Source: Paenibacillus oenotherae
GTDB lineage: Bacteria; Bacillota; Bacilli; Paenibacillales; Paenibacillaceae
NCBI RefSeq assembly: GCF_019443105.1
Contig: NZ_JAHZIJ010000020.1
Location: forward strand, 32,490 to 96,489
Reading direction: 5' to 3'
DNA: 64,000 nt
Part shown: piece by piece, positions 35,329 through 44,993 of the stretch
Layout of the letters: every line of letters begins with the position of its first letter
Numbering within the stretch: position 1 is the stretch's first letter
Notes under the pieces: generated by a model
The model's database searches: none
What the model was told of the DNA's origin: nothing
What the model saw: only the letters and a program-made list of their open reading frames with translations
Position numbers and translations under genes: made by a program

Positions 35329-35740
35329 ACGCTTTGAGCTTCGCCACGATACCGACCCAGCCGCCGGACATTCTGTCACGGACTTCATTATGGGCTTGTC
35401 CAAACTCCGTCACCTTGTCAGCAATCCAGCCGGAATGAATAAGTGTAAATTCCGTTCCGTTATCCTTCTCGATTAATTCAAAGGTAAGCGACCAGTCCTT
35501 GCCCCATTCGAAAGAGAGACGGTTCGGCGGGTCGAGCACCGTTACTTTGCAAGGAGATTTGCCGAAAGGCCCCGCTTCCAGATGGAATTCAAAATCCAGC
35601 TCAGGCTGAAAATCATTGGGCATGAACCATGCCGCGATCCCCTCCGAAGTTGCTACTGATTCCCATACTTTCTGAATCGGTGCGTTTAGCAGTATCGTCT
35701 GACGTATGTCGGGCAGTTGATTGTTCGTGTTGTGATCCAT
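35315..35740 (-). CDS. SRPBCC/AHSA1-domain protein
   Basis: About 141 residues (ATG 35740, with AAGGG 10 nt upstream). AHSA1 pattern: IRQTILLNAPIQKVWESVATSEGIAAWFMPNDF, then VTVLDPPNRLSFEW and GTEFTLIHSGW. Members form a hydrophobic ligand cavity; the ligand is unknown. First gene of a two-gene operon with its ArsR regulator. Confidence 0.85.
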   Translation of the reverse strand: MDHNTNNQLPDIRQTILLNAPIQKVWESVATSEGIAAWFMPNDFQPELDFEFHLEAGPFGKSPCKVTVLDPPNRLSFEWGKDWSLTFELIEKDNGTEFTLIHSGWIADKVTEFGQAHNEVRDRMSGGWVGIVAKLKAYVEG

Positions 35741-35766
35741 TGCATTCATCCCTTCCGCAAAATTAT

Positions 35767-35816
35767 GAAACCATTTGGTTTCACTTATTATATGACACCA
35801 TATGGTTTCGCGTCAA
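35767..35816 (-). promoter_or_regulatory. Promoter with two ArsR-type operators
   Basis: TTGACG (35811-35816) and TATAAT (35787-35792) on the minus strand with an 18-bp spacer. One palindrome, GAAACCATATGGTGTC on the minus strand (35794-35809), fills the spacer. A second, GAAACCATTTGGTTTC (35767-35782), covers the start region. Binding there would block polymerase. Confidence 0.7.
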
Positions 35817-36571
35817 CGACTATCCTGCAATCGCAATTGCAGCTCCTTCGTGAACCAGAGCCGATAGCTGAGCAGACCGAGAATAATACTTGTAACAGCG
35901 GCAGATGAAGTGAAAGCGAACACGATCAGAATTTGATACCTCACCGCTTCAAGCGGATCTGCGCCGGCAATGATCATTCCGGTCATCATGCCGGGCAATT
36001 GAACAATGCCTACCGTCTTCATCCCGTCAATCGTCGGGATCATACTGGCCTTCACCGCTCGCTTCAAGCATTGCTGGATAGCTTGCCTGGCATTCGCTCC
36101 CAGTGCGAGCAGAGCTTCGATCTCGCCTTTGGAGGCCAGAACATCCTGCTTCATCCCGTTCAAGAACAGACCCGCTACTACCATAGCATTCCCGATTGAC
36201 ATTCCGCTTATCGGTATGATGTATTGCGAGGCCGGCTCAATGATGCCAAGCCCCAGCAGCAGAAGCATAATAAGCGCTTCCGTCGCCCCGATCGACAAGG
36301 CTATTCTCCAGCGGATGCCGCGCAGCCCGCTCCCTCTCTGCCCGGCATTCCATGCGGCAACCGCGATCATCATAACAATAATAAATATGATCAAGAACAA
36401 ATTTTCCGTCCGAAAAACAAACTGCAGCACGTAGCCGACAAGCAGTAATTGAACCGCTGCCCGAATCGTGCCGATCATAATATCCTTCTCAAGCCCAAGC
36501 TTCTGCCTCATAGAAACAAGGACAGTAATAAAGACGAAGATTAATGTAAAGGTAAGCGCTAAGCCTGACAT
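35813..36571 (-). CDS. FetB-like ABC permease (UPF0014)
   Basis: 252 residues with six to seven transmembrane helices. It includes the family stretch SGMSIGNAMVVAGLFLNGMKQDV, an ALGANARQAIQQCLKRAVKASMIPTIDGMKTVGIVQLPGMM-type cytoplasmic loop and the GMMTGMIIAGADP region. E. coli FetB with FetA exports iron and aids oxidative-stress resistance; the substrate here is inferred from family. The gene overlaps fetA by 13 bp. Confidence 0.85.
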   Translation of the reverse strand: MSGLALTFTLIFVFITVLVSMRQKLGLEKDIMIGTIRAAVQLLLVGYVLQFVFRTENLFLIIFIIVMMIAVAAWNAGQRGSGLRGIRWRIALSIGATEALIMLLLLGLGIIEPASQYIIPISGMSIGNAMVVAGLFLNGMKQDVLASKGEIEALLALGANARQAIQQCLKRAVKASMIPTIDGMKTVGIVQLPGMMTGMIIAGADPLEAVRYQILIVFAFTSSAAVTSIILGLLSYRLWFTKELQLRLQDSR

Positions 36572-37314
36572 TTCTCTCCCTCCTCCCTATCTGCCAAGGA
36601 AAGAAATCGTCGCGCGGCTTCTGATTGGGGGCTCCGGAAGAACTCCCCTGTCGGAGCATCCTCAAGCAGCGTTCCTTCCCCCATAAACCATACGCGATTA
36701 CTGACAGAGCGGGCCTGCTCCAGATCATGCGTGACCCATATGTACGTCGTCCCTTGCTTCTCATGAAGCTCCGCCAGCATGACCTCTACAGCTACCTTGC
36801 TGTGTGGATCAAGCGATGCTGTAATCTCATCAAGCAGCAGAAGATCAGGATAGAGCAGCAGCGATCTGACGAGCGCTACTCTCTGCTTCTCGCCGCCAGA
36901 CAGATCAGCGGATGGCTTGCACCAATCAAGCTCATGGAGCCCAACATCGGCCATTAGCTTCCGCGCATAGTCATTGTCGAATACTGTGCGGTGCAGCCGG
37001 CTGGCGATGCGCAAATTGTCCTCCACACTGCCTGGAAGCATGACGGCCTGCTGTGCAACATACATGGCCTTCATTCGCCAATGGAGCGGCTGCCATTCCC
37101 TGAACGATACATTGTTCAGCAGAATATCTCCCTCATCGGCACAGTCAAGCAGCGATAATATTCGCAATAACGTACTCTTGCCCTGCCCCGATGGCGCCAG
37201 AAGAGCAATGCGCTCCGGTTCATCAATTACGGCTGATACATTGCTGAACAGAGGCTGGTTCTCGCTGCTGCCTTGAAGCCTTTTGCTCAAATGGTCAAAC
37301 TTCAAGATGGACAT
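36559..37314 (-). CDS. FetA-like ABC transporter ATPase
   Basis: 251 residues with Walker A APSGQGKSTLL, Q-loop YVAQQAVMLPG, signature LSGGEKQRVAL, Walker B LLLLDEITASLD and H-loop WVTHD. Q-loop context and coupling to the FetB-like gene indicate the FetAB exporter type. The ATG follows GGAGGC. Confidence 0.85.
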   Translation of the reverse strand: MSILKFDHLSKRLQGSSENQPLFSNVSAVIDEPERIALLAPSGQGKSTLLRILSLLDCADEGDILLNNVSFREWQPLHWRMKAMYVAQQAVMLPGSVEDNLRIASRLHRTVFDNDYARKLMADVGLHELDWCKPSADLSGGEKQRVALVRSLLLYPDLLLLDEITASLDPHSKVAVEVMLAELHEKQGTTYIWVTHDLEQARSVSNRVWFMGEGTLLEDAPTGEFFRSPQSEAARRFLSLADREEGEKCQA

Positions 37315-37389
37315 GTACGTGGAGCCTCCTTAACAGGGATCGATGTTATCAACAATAACATAATAACCGGAGGCACTGCATGCCCGCGG

Positions 37390-37971
37390 CTAGAATGACT
37401 TGCTCTTGATCGCGAATAAAGCGTCGATGGGCTCATGCTGTACGCCATAGGCGCTCACAAACGCCGCATTCTCATGATCATGAAACCCCTTCATAATCGT
37501 CACCGCATAGCCCAGTTCCTCTAATTCCTCCGCCTCCCAGCCGCTATGATGCTCCTGGAACTTCTCCCCCATCATGCCATAATGATCGACATTCTGTTGG
37601 GGGAAGTAACCTCTTGGCGTGAACACGACCACATGATGCTTCGCAATCATCTCGGCATCCCGCAGCAGCTGCAATCCCTGCTCCTTCGTAAAATGCTCCA
37701 AGGAATCGATAAATGAGACAGTCGAGAAGGATTGGGGAATGAACAGCTGAGAGATCATAGTGGCATCGGCGTTAATGGGAATAATGTGATCCATAACGGA
37801 TTGACGGCTGATCAGATAGGGGCGGTGAATATCAAGCGCAACGATCAGCTTATAATCCAAATAACGGAGCAGCACACAGGGGCCGCTGCCGACATCAAGC
37901 AGACTGTCCCGGTGAGCGACATTGCCATTCAAACGGCCGATCAAGCTGTGGTCAAACGTTTCTTGTATCAA
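37390..37971 (-). CDS. SAM-dependent methyltransferase, class I
   Basis: About 193 residues from a TTG at 37971 with GGGAGG upstream; an ATG at 38007 is the alternative. Motif I is LLDVGSGPCVLLRYLD, with LVIALD-like second strand and FIDSLEHFTKEQGLQLL after it (an Asp-Ser-Leu-Glu-His motif common in small-molecule methyltransferases). HHVVVFTPRGYFPQQNVDHYG suggests a membership near MTases of surface polysaccharide loci. Divergent from a glycosyltransferase, which supports that reading. Confidence 0.7.
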   Translation of the reverse strand: MIQETFDHSLIGRLNGNVAHRDSLLDVGSGPCVLLRYLDYKLIVALDIHRPYLISRQSVMDHIIPINADATMISQLFIPQSFSTVSFIDSLEHFTKEQGLQLLRDAEMIAKHHVVVFTPRGYFPQQNVDHYGMMGEKFQEHHSGWEAEELEELGYAVTIMKGFHDHENAAFVSAYGVQHEPIDALFAIKSKSF

Positions 37972-38259
37972 TGATACTTCCTCCCTCACATCTCCGGCTC
38001 TTGTCATCTTCGATTATCGATTTCTCCCGGCGATCAGTCAGCGAAAGATGATCGATCACCGATCAGCGATCAAGCTCATTCTAGCGACTGCATTCTTCAC
38101 CATTCTATGAAAGCTGCTCGCGTTCGCAACGGCAAATGTACACCTAATTTCTCGCTAGCCGTGCATTCGACCACACCTGTTGAAGCATGTTTCATAGAAT
38201 AAAAGAGACGATGGTAGATGCCGCTCAGCTTCTACTGACTATATGAGAGGAGTGAAGCA

Positions 38260-39459
38260 ATGGGGATCGATGTTTCGATTATTCTGCCCTCCTATAATAG
38301 ATATCCATTAAATTTAATGACCTTGTATTCCTTGGAGAACCAGACTTATCCCAAGGATCAGTACGAGGTCATTCTAGTGGACGACGGATCGACAGACGCC
38401 ACCCCGACAATTGCAGCGACGCACACTTTCCCCTATGCATTCCGTTACTTGCCGATCGATGAGAACAAGGGCCGTCCCGCAGCCCGCAACGTCGGCATAC
38501 AGCATGCACAGGGCAAATGGATTATTTTTCTGGATGCTGAGGTTATCGTTGACCCCGGATTTATTGCGTCCCATGTCGCCTTGCATCAGCAGAATGATCA
38601 GCTTGTGGCAGAAGGCGTGCTGACGATGAAAGGTGTCTATACAGAGGTCAGCAGCGGGTTCTCGGATTCCCAGAAGCATGAGCTAGCTACCCTGCTTATC
38701 GCCAATCCCGAGCTGCTTATGAGAACAGAAAGGTATGCCAAGTATGGAGAATCCGTTCTTCTCTTCAGCCGAGAAGACATTCATGCTGGCATGTTTCGGC
38801 GGATGATGTTCAAGAAGCCATTCGAGCAGGCTTATGAGAACGAAATTCTGCAGCGCCACGGCGACCGGTTTGAAGGCTTCCAGCTGCCCTGGCTCAGCTT
38901 TCACACGGGCAATGTATCACTTGCGAAGGAAGCGTTTATGCGTCACGGCTTATTTGAGGAGTATGAGGGTTATGGGTGGGATGATCTGGAGATGGGGTTC
39001 CGATTGTTCAAGAACGGCTACCAGTTTGCGCATATTCGCCACCCGTATACGTATCATCAGGAGCATCCGGTGTCGAAATTGAACGAAGCGGAGGCGGAGA
39101 TCAACTTCTTCAAATTTCAGCAAAAATACAGAGATATCCAGCAATTAATGCAACTTCTTACTTTCCTTCCCAAGCCACTGGCCGTCCATCAAATGAATCA
39201 TGCGCTTAAAGAGCTTAATGACCTGAAAGCCAGGGAGCCCCAGCGTTCCCGTCTAGTGATACCGGTTCTGCGCCAAATGCTTGAGGCGGTCGGCTATCTC
39301 AGACGCTTCGAGCTTCCCGTGACAGGTTTATTCCATTTCACTGACATCCAGTATCCCAGTCCGGTATTCGATCAATTCGCGGATGATAAGCGCTGGCTGG
39401 AATGCTCAGGCAAGTATCCGCAATTGAATAAGGTGCTGGATTATCTACTGCGTGTGTAA
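38260..39459 (+). CDS. Family 2 glycosyltransferase
   Basis: 399 residues. The GT-A fold is seen in DVSIILPSYNRYPLNLMTLYSL, VILVDDGSTDATPTI (nucleotide-sugar binding) and WIIFLDAEVIVDP, a DxD-like metal site with Asp-Ala-Glu. The Gly-Trp-Asp-Asp-Leu-Glu motif (GYGWDDLEMGFRLFKNG) is the acceptor/base region of chondroitin-synthase-like GT2 enzymes. Cytoplasmic, no membrane helices. The product is not predictable. Confidence 0.88.
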   Translation: MGIDVSIILPSYNRYPLNLMTLYSLENQTYPKDQYEVILVDDGSTDATPTIAATHTFPYAFRYLPIDENKGRPAARNVGIQHAQGKWIIFLDAEVIVDPGFIASHVALHQQNDQLVAEGVLTMKGVYTEVSSGFSDSQKHELATLLIANPELLMRTERYAKYGESVLLFSREDIHAGMFRRMMFKKPFEQAYENEILQRHGDRFEGFQLPWLSFHTGNVSLAKEAFMRHGLFEEYEGYGWDDLEMGFRLFKNGYQFAHIRHPYTYHQEHPVSKLNEAEAEINFFKFQQKYRDIQQLMQLLTFLPKPLAVHQMNHALKELNDLKAREPQRSRLVIPVLRQMLEAVGYLRRFELPVTGLFHFTDIQYPSPVFDQFADDKRWLECSGKYPQLNKVLDYLLRV

Positions 39460-39478
39460 GGGGTAGCGCATACCCCTT
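39458..39478 (+). terminator. Possible terminator hairpin after the glycosyltransferase
   Basis: AAGGGGTA and TACCCCTT pair with a 5-nt loop, overlapping the stop codon. There is no U-tract, so termination is uncertain. Confidence 0.35.
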
Positions 39479-39658
39479 GCATATCCACTGCCGTATTTTC
39501 TTCCCGGTGAGTCGCCGTGAGCAAGAGCAGCTTTATCAGAAAGAATGTAGATTACACATCAGGTCTATTGTATAATTGATTCGCATTGTACAAGCTATGG
39601 TAATAGATGATACATTTGCCTGCTGCACACACATGTTGGTCATAAGGAGAATCAGACA

Positions 39659-41020
39659 GTGCTTAAGAAGCAATCCCTTTCCAGTAAAATAAGGATGTCC
39701 CCGCCAAAGACATTAACGCTTGGCTTTGTCCTTATCATTCTCATCGGCACCCTGCTGCTCATGCTTCCGATCTCAACGATCTCTGGGGAATCGACGCCCT
39801 TCATCGATGCCTTCTTCACTGCGACCTCGGCGACCTGTGTAACCGGTCTCGTTATTATGGATACGGGCACCCATTTCTCCACATTCGGTCAGATGGTCAT
39901 GATTACGCTTGTACAGATCGGCGGCCTTGGCTTTATGACCATGGCGACCCTGATCGCACTCGTAATGCGCAAGCGGATCTCGCTTAGAGAAAGATTGATT
40001 CTTCAGGAATCGATGAAGCAGAATTCAATGGACGGCATCGTCCGCCTTATTCGTAAAGTATTGATCTATGCGCTGTTCATCGAGCTGACGGGAGCTATAC
40101 TGCTTACCATTCGCTGGTCCGTAGATATGCCTTTTGCCAAGGCCCTTTATTTTGGCTTCTTCCATAGTATCTCGATGTTCAATAATGCAGGATTTGATCT
40201 GTTCGGGAGCATCCATACCCCATTCAACAGCCTGGCGGCCTACGTCCATGATCCGGCTGTTAACCTGATCGTCATTCTGCTTATCGTGCTCGGCGGCATT
40301 GGCTTTATCGTTATTGCGGACCTGCTGGAATACCCCAAGAAGAAGAAATTTACTTTACATACGAAGGTGGTCCTGTCCGCTTCAGCAGTACTCATAGTGA
40401 TCAGCACCATCATTATCTTCATATTCGAATACAGCAACCCGCTGACACTGGAGCCTCTCAATCTGGCCCACAAAAGTCTCGGAAGCCTGTTCCAATCCAT
40501 CTCTCCCCGTTCGGGCGGAGTAAGCACCCTTGATGTTGCGGACATGCGGCAGGCCACACAGTTCTTCATTGTTATTCTCATGTTCATCGGAGCTGCGCCC
40601 GGCTCTGCCGGAGGAGGCATCAAGATTACAACCTTCGTTATCCTGATCGGAGCAGTTGTAGCGATGGTAAGAGGAAAAGAAACGATCGTCTTCTTCCGCC
40701 GCAGCTTGTCCAAGGATCGCGTCAATAAGGCGATTACGATGACATTGCTTGCACTTATGCTTATTATTTTCGTATCCATGGTGCTTTCAACGACGGAGGA
40801 TCATCAGTTTTTGGTAATTTTGTTCGAAGTTACGTCAGCATTTGGCACAACGGGGATGTCGATGGGACTTACACAAGATCTGACAACCTTTGGCAAGGTT
40901 ATGATTTCAATCATGATGTTCCTCGGAAGACTTGGACCGCTAACGCTGGCCTACGCGCTTACTTCCAAGCCCGAGAAGGAACTGATCAAATATCCGGAGG
41001 ACAAGATCATTATCGGATAA
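39659..41020 (+). CDS. KtrB/TrkH-family potassium channel subunit
   Basis: 453 residues beginning at GTG 39659 behind AAGGAG. It contains the four-repeat pore design of KtrB: TATSATCVTGLVIMDTGTHFS, SMFNNAGFDLFGS, SPRSGGVSTLD and FGTTGMSMGLT, with a conserved Gly in each filter, plus GAAPGSAGGGIKITTF. It is the Na+-dependent K+ uptake pore, and needs a KtrA-type RCK subunit that is not adjacent. No c-di-AMP riboswitch precedes it, unlike many ktr operons. Confidence 0.92.
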   Translation: MLKKQSLSSKIRMSPPKTLTLGFVLIILIGTLLLMLPISTISGESTPFIDAFFTATSATCVTGLVIMDTGTHFSTFGQMVMITLVQIGGLGFMTMATLIALVMRKRISLRERLILQESMKQNSMDGIVRLIRKVLIYALFIELTGAILLTIRWSVDMPFAKALYFGFFHSISMFNNAGFDLFGSIHTPFNSLAAYVHDPAVNLIVILLIVLGGIGFIVIADLLEYPKKKKFTLHTKVVLSASAVLIVISTIIIFIFEYSNPLTLEPLNLAHKSLGSLFQSISPRSGGVSTLDVADMRQATQFFIVILMFIGAAPGSAGGGIKITTFVILIGAVVAMVRGKETIVFFRRSLSKDRVNKAITMTLLALMLIIFVSMVLSTTEDHQFLVILFEVTSAFGTTGMSMGLTQDLTTFGKVMISIMMFLGRLGPLTLAYALTSKPEKELIKYPEDKIIIG

Positions 41021-41027
41021 AAAGAAC

Positions 41028-41936
41028 TCATTGCTGCGTATCCGTCCATTGGCATCGCATATGCAGCATACCGCCCTCAAGTGAAGCCGTCAGCTTCCCG
41101 TTCATACGCAGCATCAGGCTTTGGGCAATCGACAGTCCAAGGCCTGTTCCTTTGTTGCCCGAGCGCGTCAGATCCGCTGTGTAGAACCGGTTGAACAGCA
41201 GCTCCACATGCTCCTGCTTCAATTGATCGGCTGCATTGCTGACCGTCAGCATGCTGCCTGATACGGTCTTCTCCAGTGTGATTGCAATACTGCCGTTCGA
41301 ATGATTAATGGCATTAACAATAAGATTCTCGACCACCCGCTTCACAGCGGAGTCATCCGTAATCAGCAGAATATCCTCCTCCGGCAAGGCGATAACGGGC
41401 TCCACATTACGCTCATTGAACAAATCATAATAGTTTACCAGGACGTCCATAACCGTGTGGTTCAGCTTCAATCGTTCCAGCTTCATCGGATAATCGATGG
41501 ACTCTATGACCGAGAGCTCGAAGAAATCATTCAGCAGCACCTGCAGCCTCTTCGCCCGATTGTTAATGATGGACAAATATTCACGCTTGTCCTCCGCGCT
41601 AAGGTCATCTGATTCCAGCAATTGAATATAGCCGAATATAGAAGTAAGCGGTGTGCGTATGTCATGTGACATACTTGCAACCGCTTGTTTCAGTTCATCC
41701 TCCGTTCGCCTTCTGCGTGCGTTCGCCTGAACGGTTAGCTCGGAATGACGGTTGATCTCAACCGCAAGCTCCTCCAGCCCCTTATCGAAAAAGGCAAGAT
41801 CAATCTTCTTCTCAGTCTGATGCTCATTGTATGCTCTGAGCTGAGCTGCAACTCTGCGCATTTCCCTCCGAATTTGTAGAAGGCGGGCGAACAGAATGAC
41901 TACCGCGATCATAGACAACATGACAATATAGACCAT
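41028..41936 (-). CDS. Sensor histidine kinase (bacitracin/lantibiotic-resistance type)
   Basis: 302 residues. One N-terminal transmembrane helix (~1-20), a short linker with no extracellular sensor domain, then HisKA with MSHDIRTPLTSIFGYIQLL and the HATPase boxes NLIVNAINHS and GNKGTGLGLSIAQSLM. Kinases of this shape depend on an ABC transporter for stimulus input. It is the last gene of the response regulator-ATPase-permease-kinase operon, 24 bp after the permease. Confidence 0.85.
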   Translation of the reverse strand: MVYIVMLSMIAVVILFARLLQIRREMRRVAAQLRAYNEHQTEKKIDLAFFDKGLEELAVEINRHSELTVQANARRRRTEDELKQAVASMSHDIRTPLTSIFGYIQLLESDDLSAEDKREYLSIINNRAKRLQVLLNDFFELSVIESIDYPMKLERLKLNHTVMDVLVNYYDLFNERNVEPVIALPEEDILLITDDSAVKRVVENLIVNAINHSNGSIAITLEKTVSGSMLTVSNAADQLKQEHVELLFNRFYTADLTRSGNKGTGLGLSIAQSLMLRMNGKLTASLEGGMLHMRCQWTDTQQ

Positions 41937-41960
41937 ATGCTCACCCGCTCCATCTCGCTT

Positions 41961-42722
41961 TTATTTAATCTCTTTTTTCGTGTAGATCCACGCGCCCAGG
42001 CTGCCAAGCACAATATAAGTGATAACAGGTACTGCAATGAGCTTGAACAGCATCCCATTATCCATGTTTAATGCATCAATCTCTTGAGACAGCTTGAATA
42101 CCATGTTATCATCTATCGTCCGAACAAAAGGGGCGAAATTGCCAAGTAAAAATAGAATGGTATCAATAAACATAAAGAATACTAGCCCCATCCCGATCGT
42201 CTTGCCGCTCTCTGCAAAAATCGTGCTGAATACCGCTACAATCGATGCGAAAGCTATGGCATACAGAAAAGTCAAGCCTGTCACTCTCAGCACATATGCA
42301 AGCGAAGAACCATCAGGCAGTTCACCAAAGCCCGACAACAAGGTGCCTATCGTTAGCAGTGTAAAAGGAAGTACTAGCGAGATCACGATTCCTCCAAAGG
42401 AGAGCACGAATAATTTGGCCATGTAGATGCGCAGCCTGCTATTGCCGGAGGAGGCAATCGTCTTCATAACTCCGGTCGAATACTCGCTTGCGATGAAGAA
42501 GCCAGCAAGAATAGGGAGACTGAATTTAATCATATAGTTGTTGCCGATAATCGTGTTCATGAAATAATCGATGCCTTTGACCTCGGCCTCCTGATCCATT
42601 CGGCTGTCAATATAGCTCAGGACAACAAACGCAGCAGCAAGTCCCATAATAATGAAAATCAAGGTCCAGAAGGATCTGTTCTTGCGCAGCTTGAACAGCT
42701 CGGATTGGATCAGATTATCCAT
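41961..42722 (-). CDS. ABC-2-type permease (lantibiotic/bacitracin immunity-like)
   Basis: About 253 residues from the ATG at 42722 (after GGAGGTG), overlapping the ATPase gene by 8 bp. Six predicted membrane helices, with IQSELFKLRKNRSFWTLIFI at the start and FFIASEYSTGVMKTIASSG, typical of BcrB/EpiG-like ABC-2 permeases. Likely expels a membrane-active peptide or lipid-linked antibiotic. Confidence 0.82.
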   Translation of the reverse strand: MDNLIQSELFKLRKNRSFWTLIFIIMGLAAAFVVLSYIDSRMDQEAEVKGIDYFMNTIIGNNYMIKFSLPILAGFFIASEYSTGVMKTIASSGNSRLRIYMAKLFVLSFGGIVISLVLPFTLLTIGTLLSGFGELPDGSSLAYVLRVTGLTFLYAIAFASIVAVFSTIFAESGKTIGMGLVFFMFIDTILFLLGNFAPFVRTIDDNMVFKLSQEIDALNMDNGMLFKLIAVPVITYIVLGSLGAWIYTKKEIK

Positions 42723-43638
42723 GCCGAACACCTCCGATCCGCTTCGTGAAGAAGCTCTCCAGGTCCTCGCCCATCGGCATGAACTCTTCGATTACCAGAC
42801 CTTCGGACGCAAGCAGCGTAGACACTTTGCCCGGCTGATCAAGATGTTTATACAGCTTCATAATGCCGCTGGACACAACCTCATATTCCGTCGTTCCAAG
42901 CTTGTTCTCTATAACGGTAGCCGCTCTGCCGGGGTCATTCACCTTAATATGCAAATACTGCTGGCATTTGTCGTTCAATTCCTTCGTAGTCAGCTGCTCC
43001 AGCAGCTGGCCATGATGAATGATGCCATAGTGGGTAGCAAGCAGATGCAGCTCGCTAAGGATATGGCTGGAGATTAAGATCGTTATGCCTCTCTCCCGGT
43101 TAAGCTTCTTGAGCAGCTCCCTCATCTCGACAACCCCCATAGGATCTAGTCCGTTAGTCGGCTCATCGAGGATCAGAAACTCAGGATCGCCAAGCAGTGC
43201 AATCGCAAGGCCAAGCCTCTGCTTCATGCCGAGCGAGAAGTTCTTCGCTGTCTTCTTGCCCGTATCCTGCAAGCCGACAAACCGAAGCGTTCTTGCGACA
43301 CAGTCTTTACCCGGTATTCCCCTCATAAGACGGTGCGCCTCCAGGTTATCAACGGCTGTCATATTGGGAAACAGCGCAGGGCCTTCAATTATGGAGCCAA
43401 TCCGTTTACGGGTCGCCACCAGCTCGCGCTGGCTGCTTTGTCCGAACAGCTCTACCGTGCCGCCACTAGGAAAAGCAAGTCCGGTTACGATGCGGATTAA
43501 AGTTGACTTGCCTGCTCCGTTCTGTCCAATAAAGCCATAAATCGAGCCCTTCCTGATCGACATGTCCACCTTATCCAGCGCAAAGCTATGCTTGAATTTC
43601 TTCGTAAGCCCATTGGTTTGAAGCACATGTTCATTCAT
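42715..43638 (-). CDS. ABC transporter ATPase (BcrA-like)
   Basis: 307 residues. Walker A GQNGAGKSTLIRIV, signature FSLGMKQRLGLA, Walker B FLILDEPTNGLDPMG, H-loop ISSHILSE. The ~90-residue C-terminal extension is typical of BcrA/NatA antibiotic-resistance ATPases. Works with the permease encoded just downstream. ATG after AGGAGG. Confidence 0.9.
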   Translation of the reverse strand: MNEHVLQTNGLTKKFKHSFALDKVDMSIRKGSIYGFIGQNGAGKSTLIRIVTGLAFPSGGTVELFGQSSQRELVATRKRIGSIIEGPALFPNMTAVDNLEAHRLMRGIPGKDCVARTLRFVGLQDTGKKTAKNFSLGMKQRLGLAIALLGDPEFLILDEPTNGLDPMGVVEMRELLKKLNRERGITILISSHILSELHLLATHYGIIHHGQLLEQLTTKELNDKCQQYLHIKVNDPGRAATVIENKLGTTEYEVVSSGIMKLYKHLDQPGKVSTLLASEGLVIEEFMPMGEDLESFFTKRIGGVRHG

Positions 43639-43719
43639 CTCTTATCGAGCCTCCTTATCTGTTAGCTTCAGCATACTAAGGAGATCGTAAGATGAGCTAA
43701 AGCAAATCTTAATAATGTA

Positions 43720-44412
43720 TTAAGCTTTCAGCCGATAACCCATTCCCCATATCGTCTCAATATATTCTTCCTGCGGATTGGCCTTTGCCAGCTTGCTTCG
43801 CAAATTGCTGATGTGAACATTAAGCGTATTGTCATCACTTATAAATTCTTCTCCCCATATGCTCTCGAACAGATTCGCTTTCGTAAAGACCTTTCTGGGC
43901 GAAGCCATCATCAGCGTCAGAATGCTGTATTCCCGCGCAGTTAATACAAGATCTGAGCCGCCAACTGTCACCGCCTGTTCATCCACATCAATGACGATGT
44001 CTTTATGTCTCAGCAGCTTCTGTTCAACAATCGGCCCGGTACGCTGATATCTGCGCAGATGGGAATCGATGCGTGCCGATACTTCCTCAATGTCGAAGGG
44101 CTTCGTAATATAATCATCCGCTCCGGCCCGCAGCGTATCGATCTTGGTCTGCTGCTCCCCTTTGGCCGAAATAATGAGGATAGGAAATGTCCTCTGCTCG
44201 CCTATGCGCGCAAGCAGCTCCTCTCCTGTCAAGCCGGGAAGCATCAGATCGAGCAGGATCATTTGCCATTCCTGCTTCTCCACATAGAGCAGCGCCTCTG
44301 TTCCCGAGAAGGCCGGCTGTGCCTGATAACCACTCTTCCTGACAATGCTGCAGAGCAGCTGATTAATATCATTATCATCTTCCACGACCAGGATCGAGAT
44401 CTCTTTAACCAT
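43720..44412 (-). CDS. OmpR-family response regulator
   Basis: 230 residues. The receiver domain has acidic pair EDDNDIN (~12), phospho-acceptor Asp in ILLDLMLPG (~55) and Lys in ITKPF (~107). The DNA-binding domain has AREYSILTLMMASPRKVFTKANLFE and DDNTLNVHISNLRSKL. First gene of the operon with an ABC transporter and its kinase, presumably activating that operon on peptide-antibiotic exposure. Confidence 0.9.
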   Translation of the reverse strand: MVKEISILVVEDDNDINQLLCSIVRKSGYQAQPAFSGTEALLYVEKQEWQMILLDLMLPGLTGEELLARIGEQRTFPILIISAKGEQQTKIDTLRAGADDYITKPFDIEEVSARIDSHLRRYQRTGPIVEQKLLRHKDIVIDVDEQAVTVGGSDLVLTAREYSILTLMMASPRKVFTKANLFESIWGEEFISDDNTLNVHISNLRSKLAKANPQEEYIETIWGMGYRLKA

Positions 44413-44576
44413 TGGCTCACCTTCGCATCATACATAATATGGTCTAATTTAAACCTAAACAGCTCCTTCACGCAATGCCCGGATTGCTGTATTCGGAGAT
44501 CTTAAGAAAAAAATTAGAGTTGCAGCGCTGACGCTTCTCCAGAATCATTCCCCTTGCTCCGCTCTCGAACAAAAAG

Positions 44577-44993
44577 GATTTGTCCGAAACAAGTCCACTA
44601 TCCAATGAGTCAGTCTCAAGATGTGAAAAGATGCCTCCAAAACCACTCTAAAAGAAGGGCTGAAAGCATCTTTTTATTCCTTTTAGGGGGTCTTAGTGGG
44701 GCCAACCCCTTCTCCAAGTGGTTTGAAGGCAGAGGGACGGAGTAGGAAGCCTGCGAATGTGCATGAATTTCGGTTGCAAGACGCCAAAATGGTTAAATTC
44801 CTGCGATGGTGCATGAAAGTGAGAAAAAATTGGCCGTTAAGGGGAGGTGAAAGCAAAATGCCTGCACGCTGGCAGGCATTTTACTTCATGGAGTCAGAAA
44901 CGAGGAAAAAACTGCGGTCTTGCATGTTTCACCTGCTCGCATCTTGCTTGTCTCGGCGTTTGTATGACTGATCGTCCTCTGGCGAGGAGCAGG
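44577..44993 (+). repeat. Long intergenic repeat copy with module M8
   Basis: Shares GTGAAAAGATGCCTCCAAAA, GACTTAGTGGGGC-like, GAAGCCTGCGAATGTGCATG and later blocks with the copies at 53.4 and 60.5 kb. Cores start at 44750, 44800, 44861 and 44911 (spacing 50, 61, 50). Left edge resembles a degenerate terminal repeat (TGTCCGAAACAAGTCC). The right end runs into the pflA stop codon. Confidence 0.8.
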
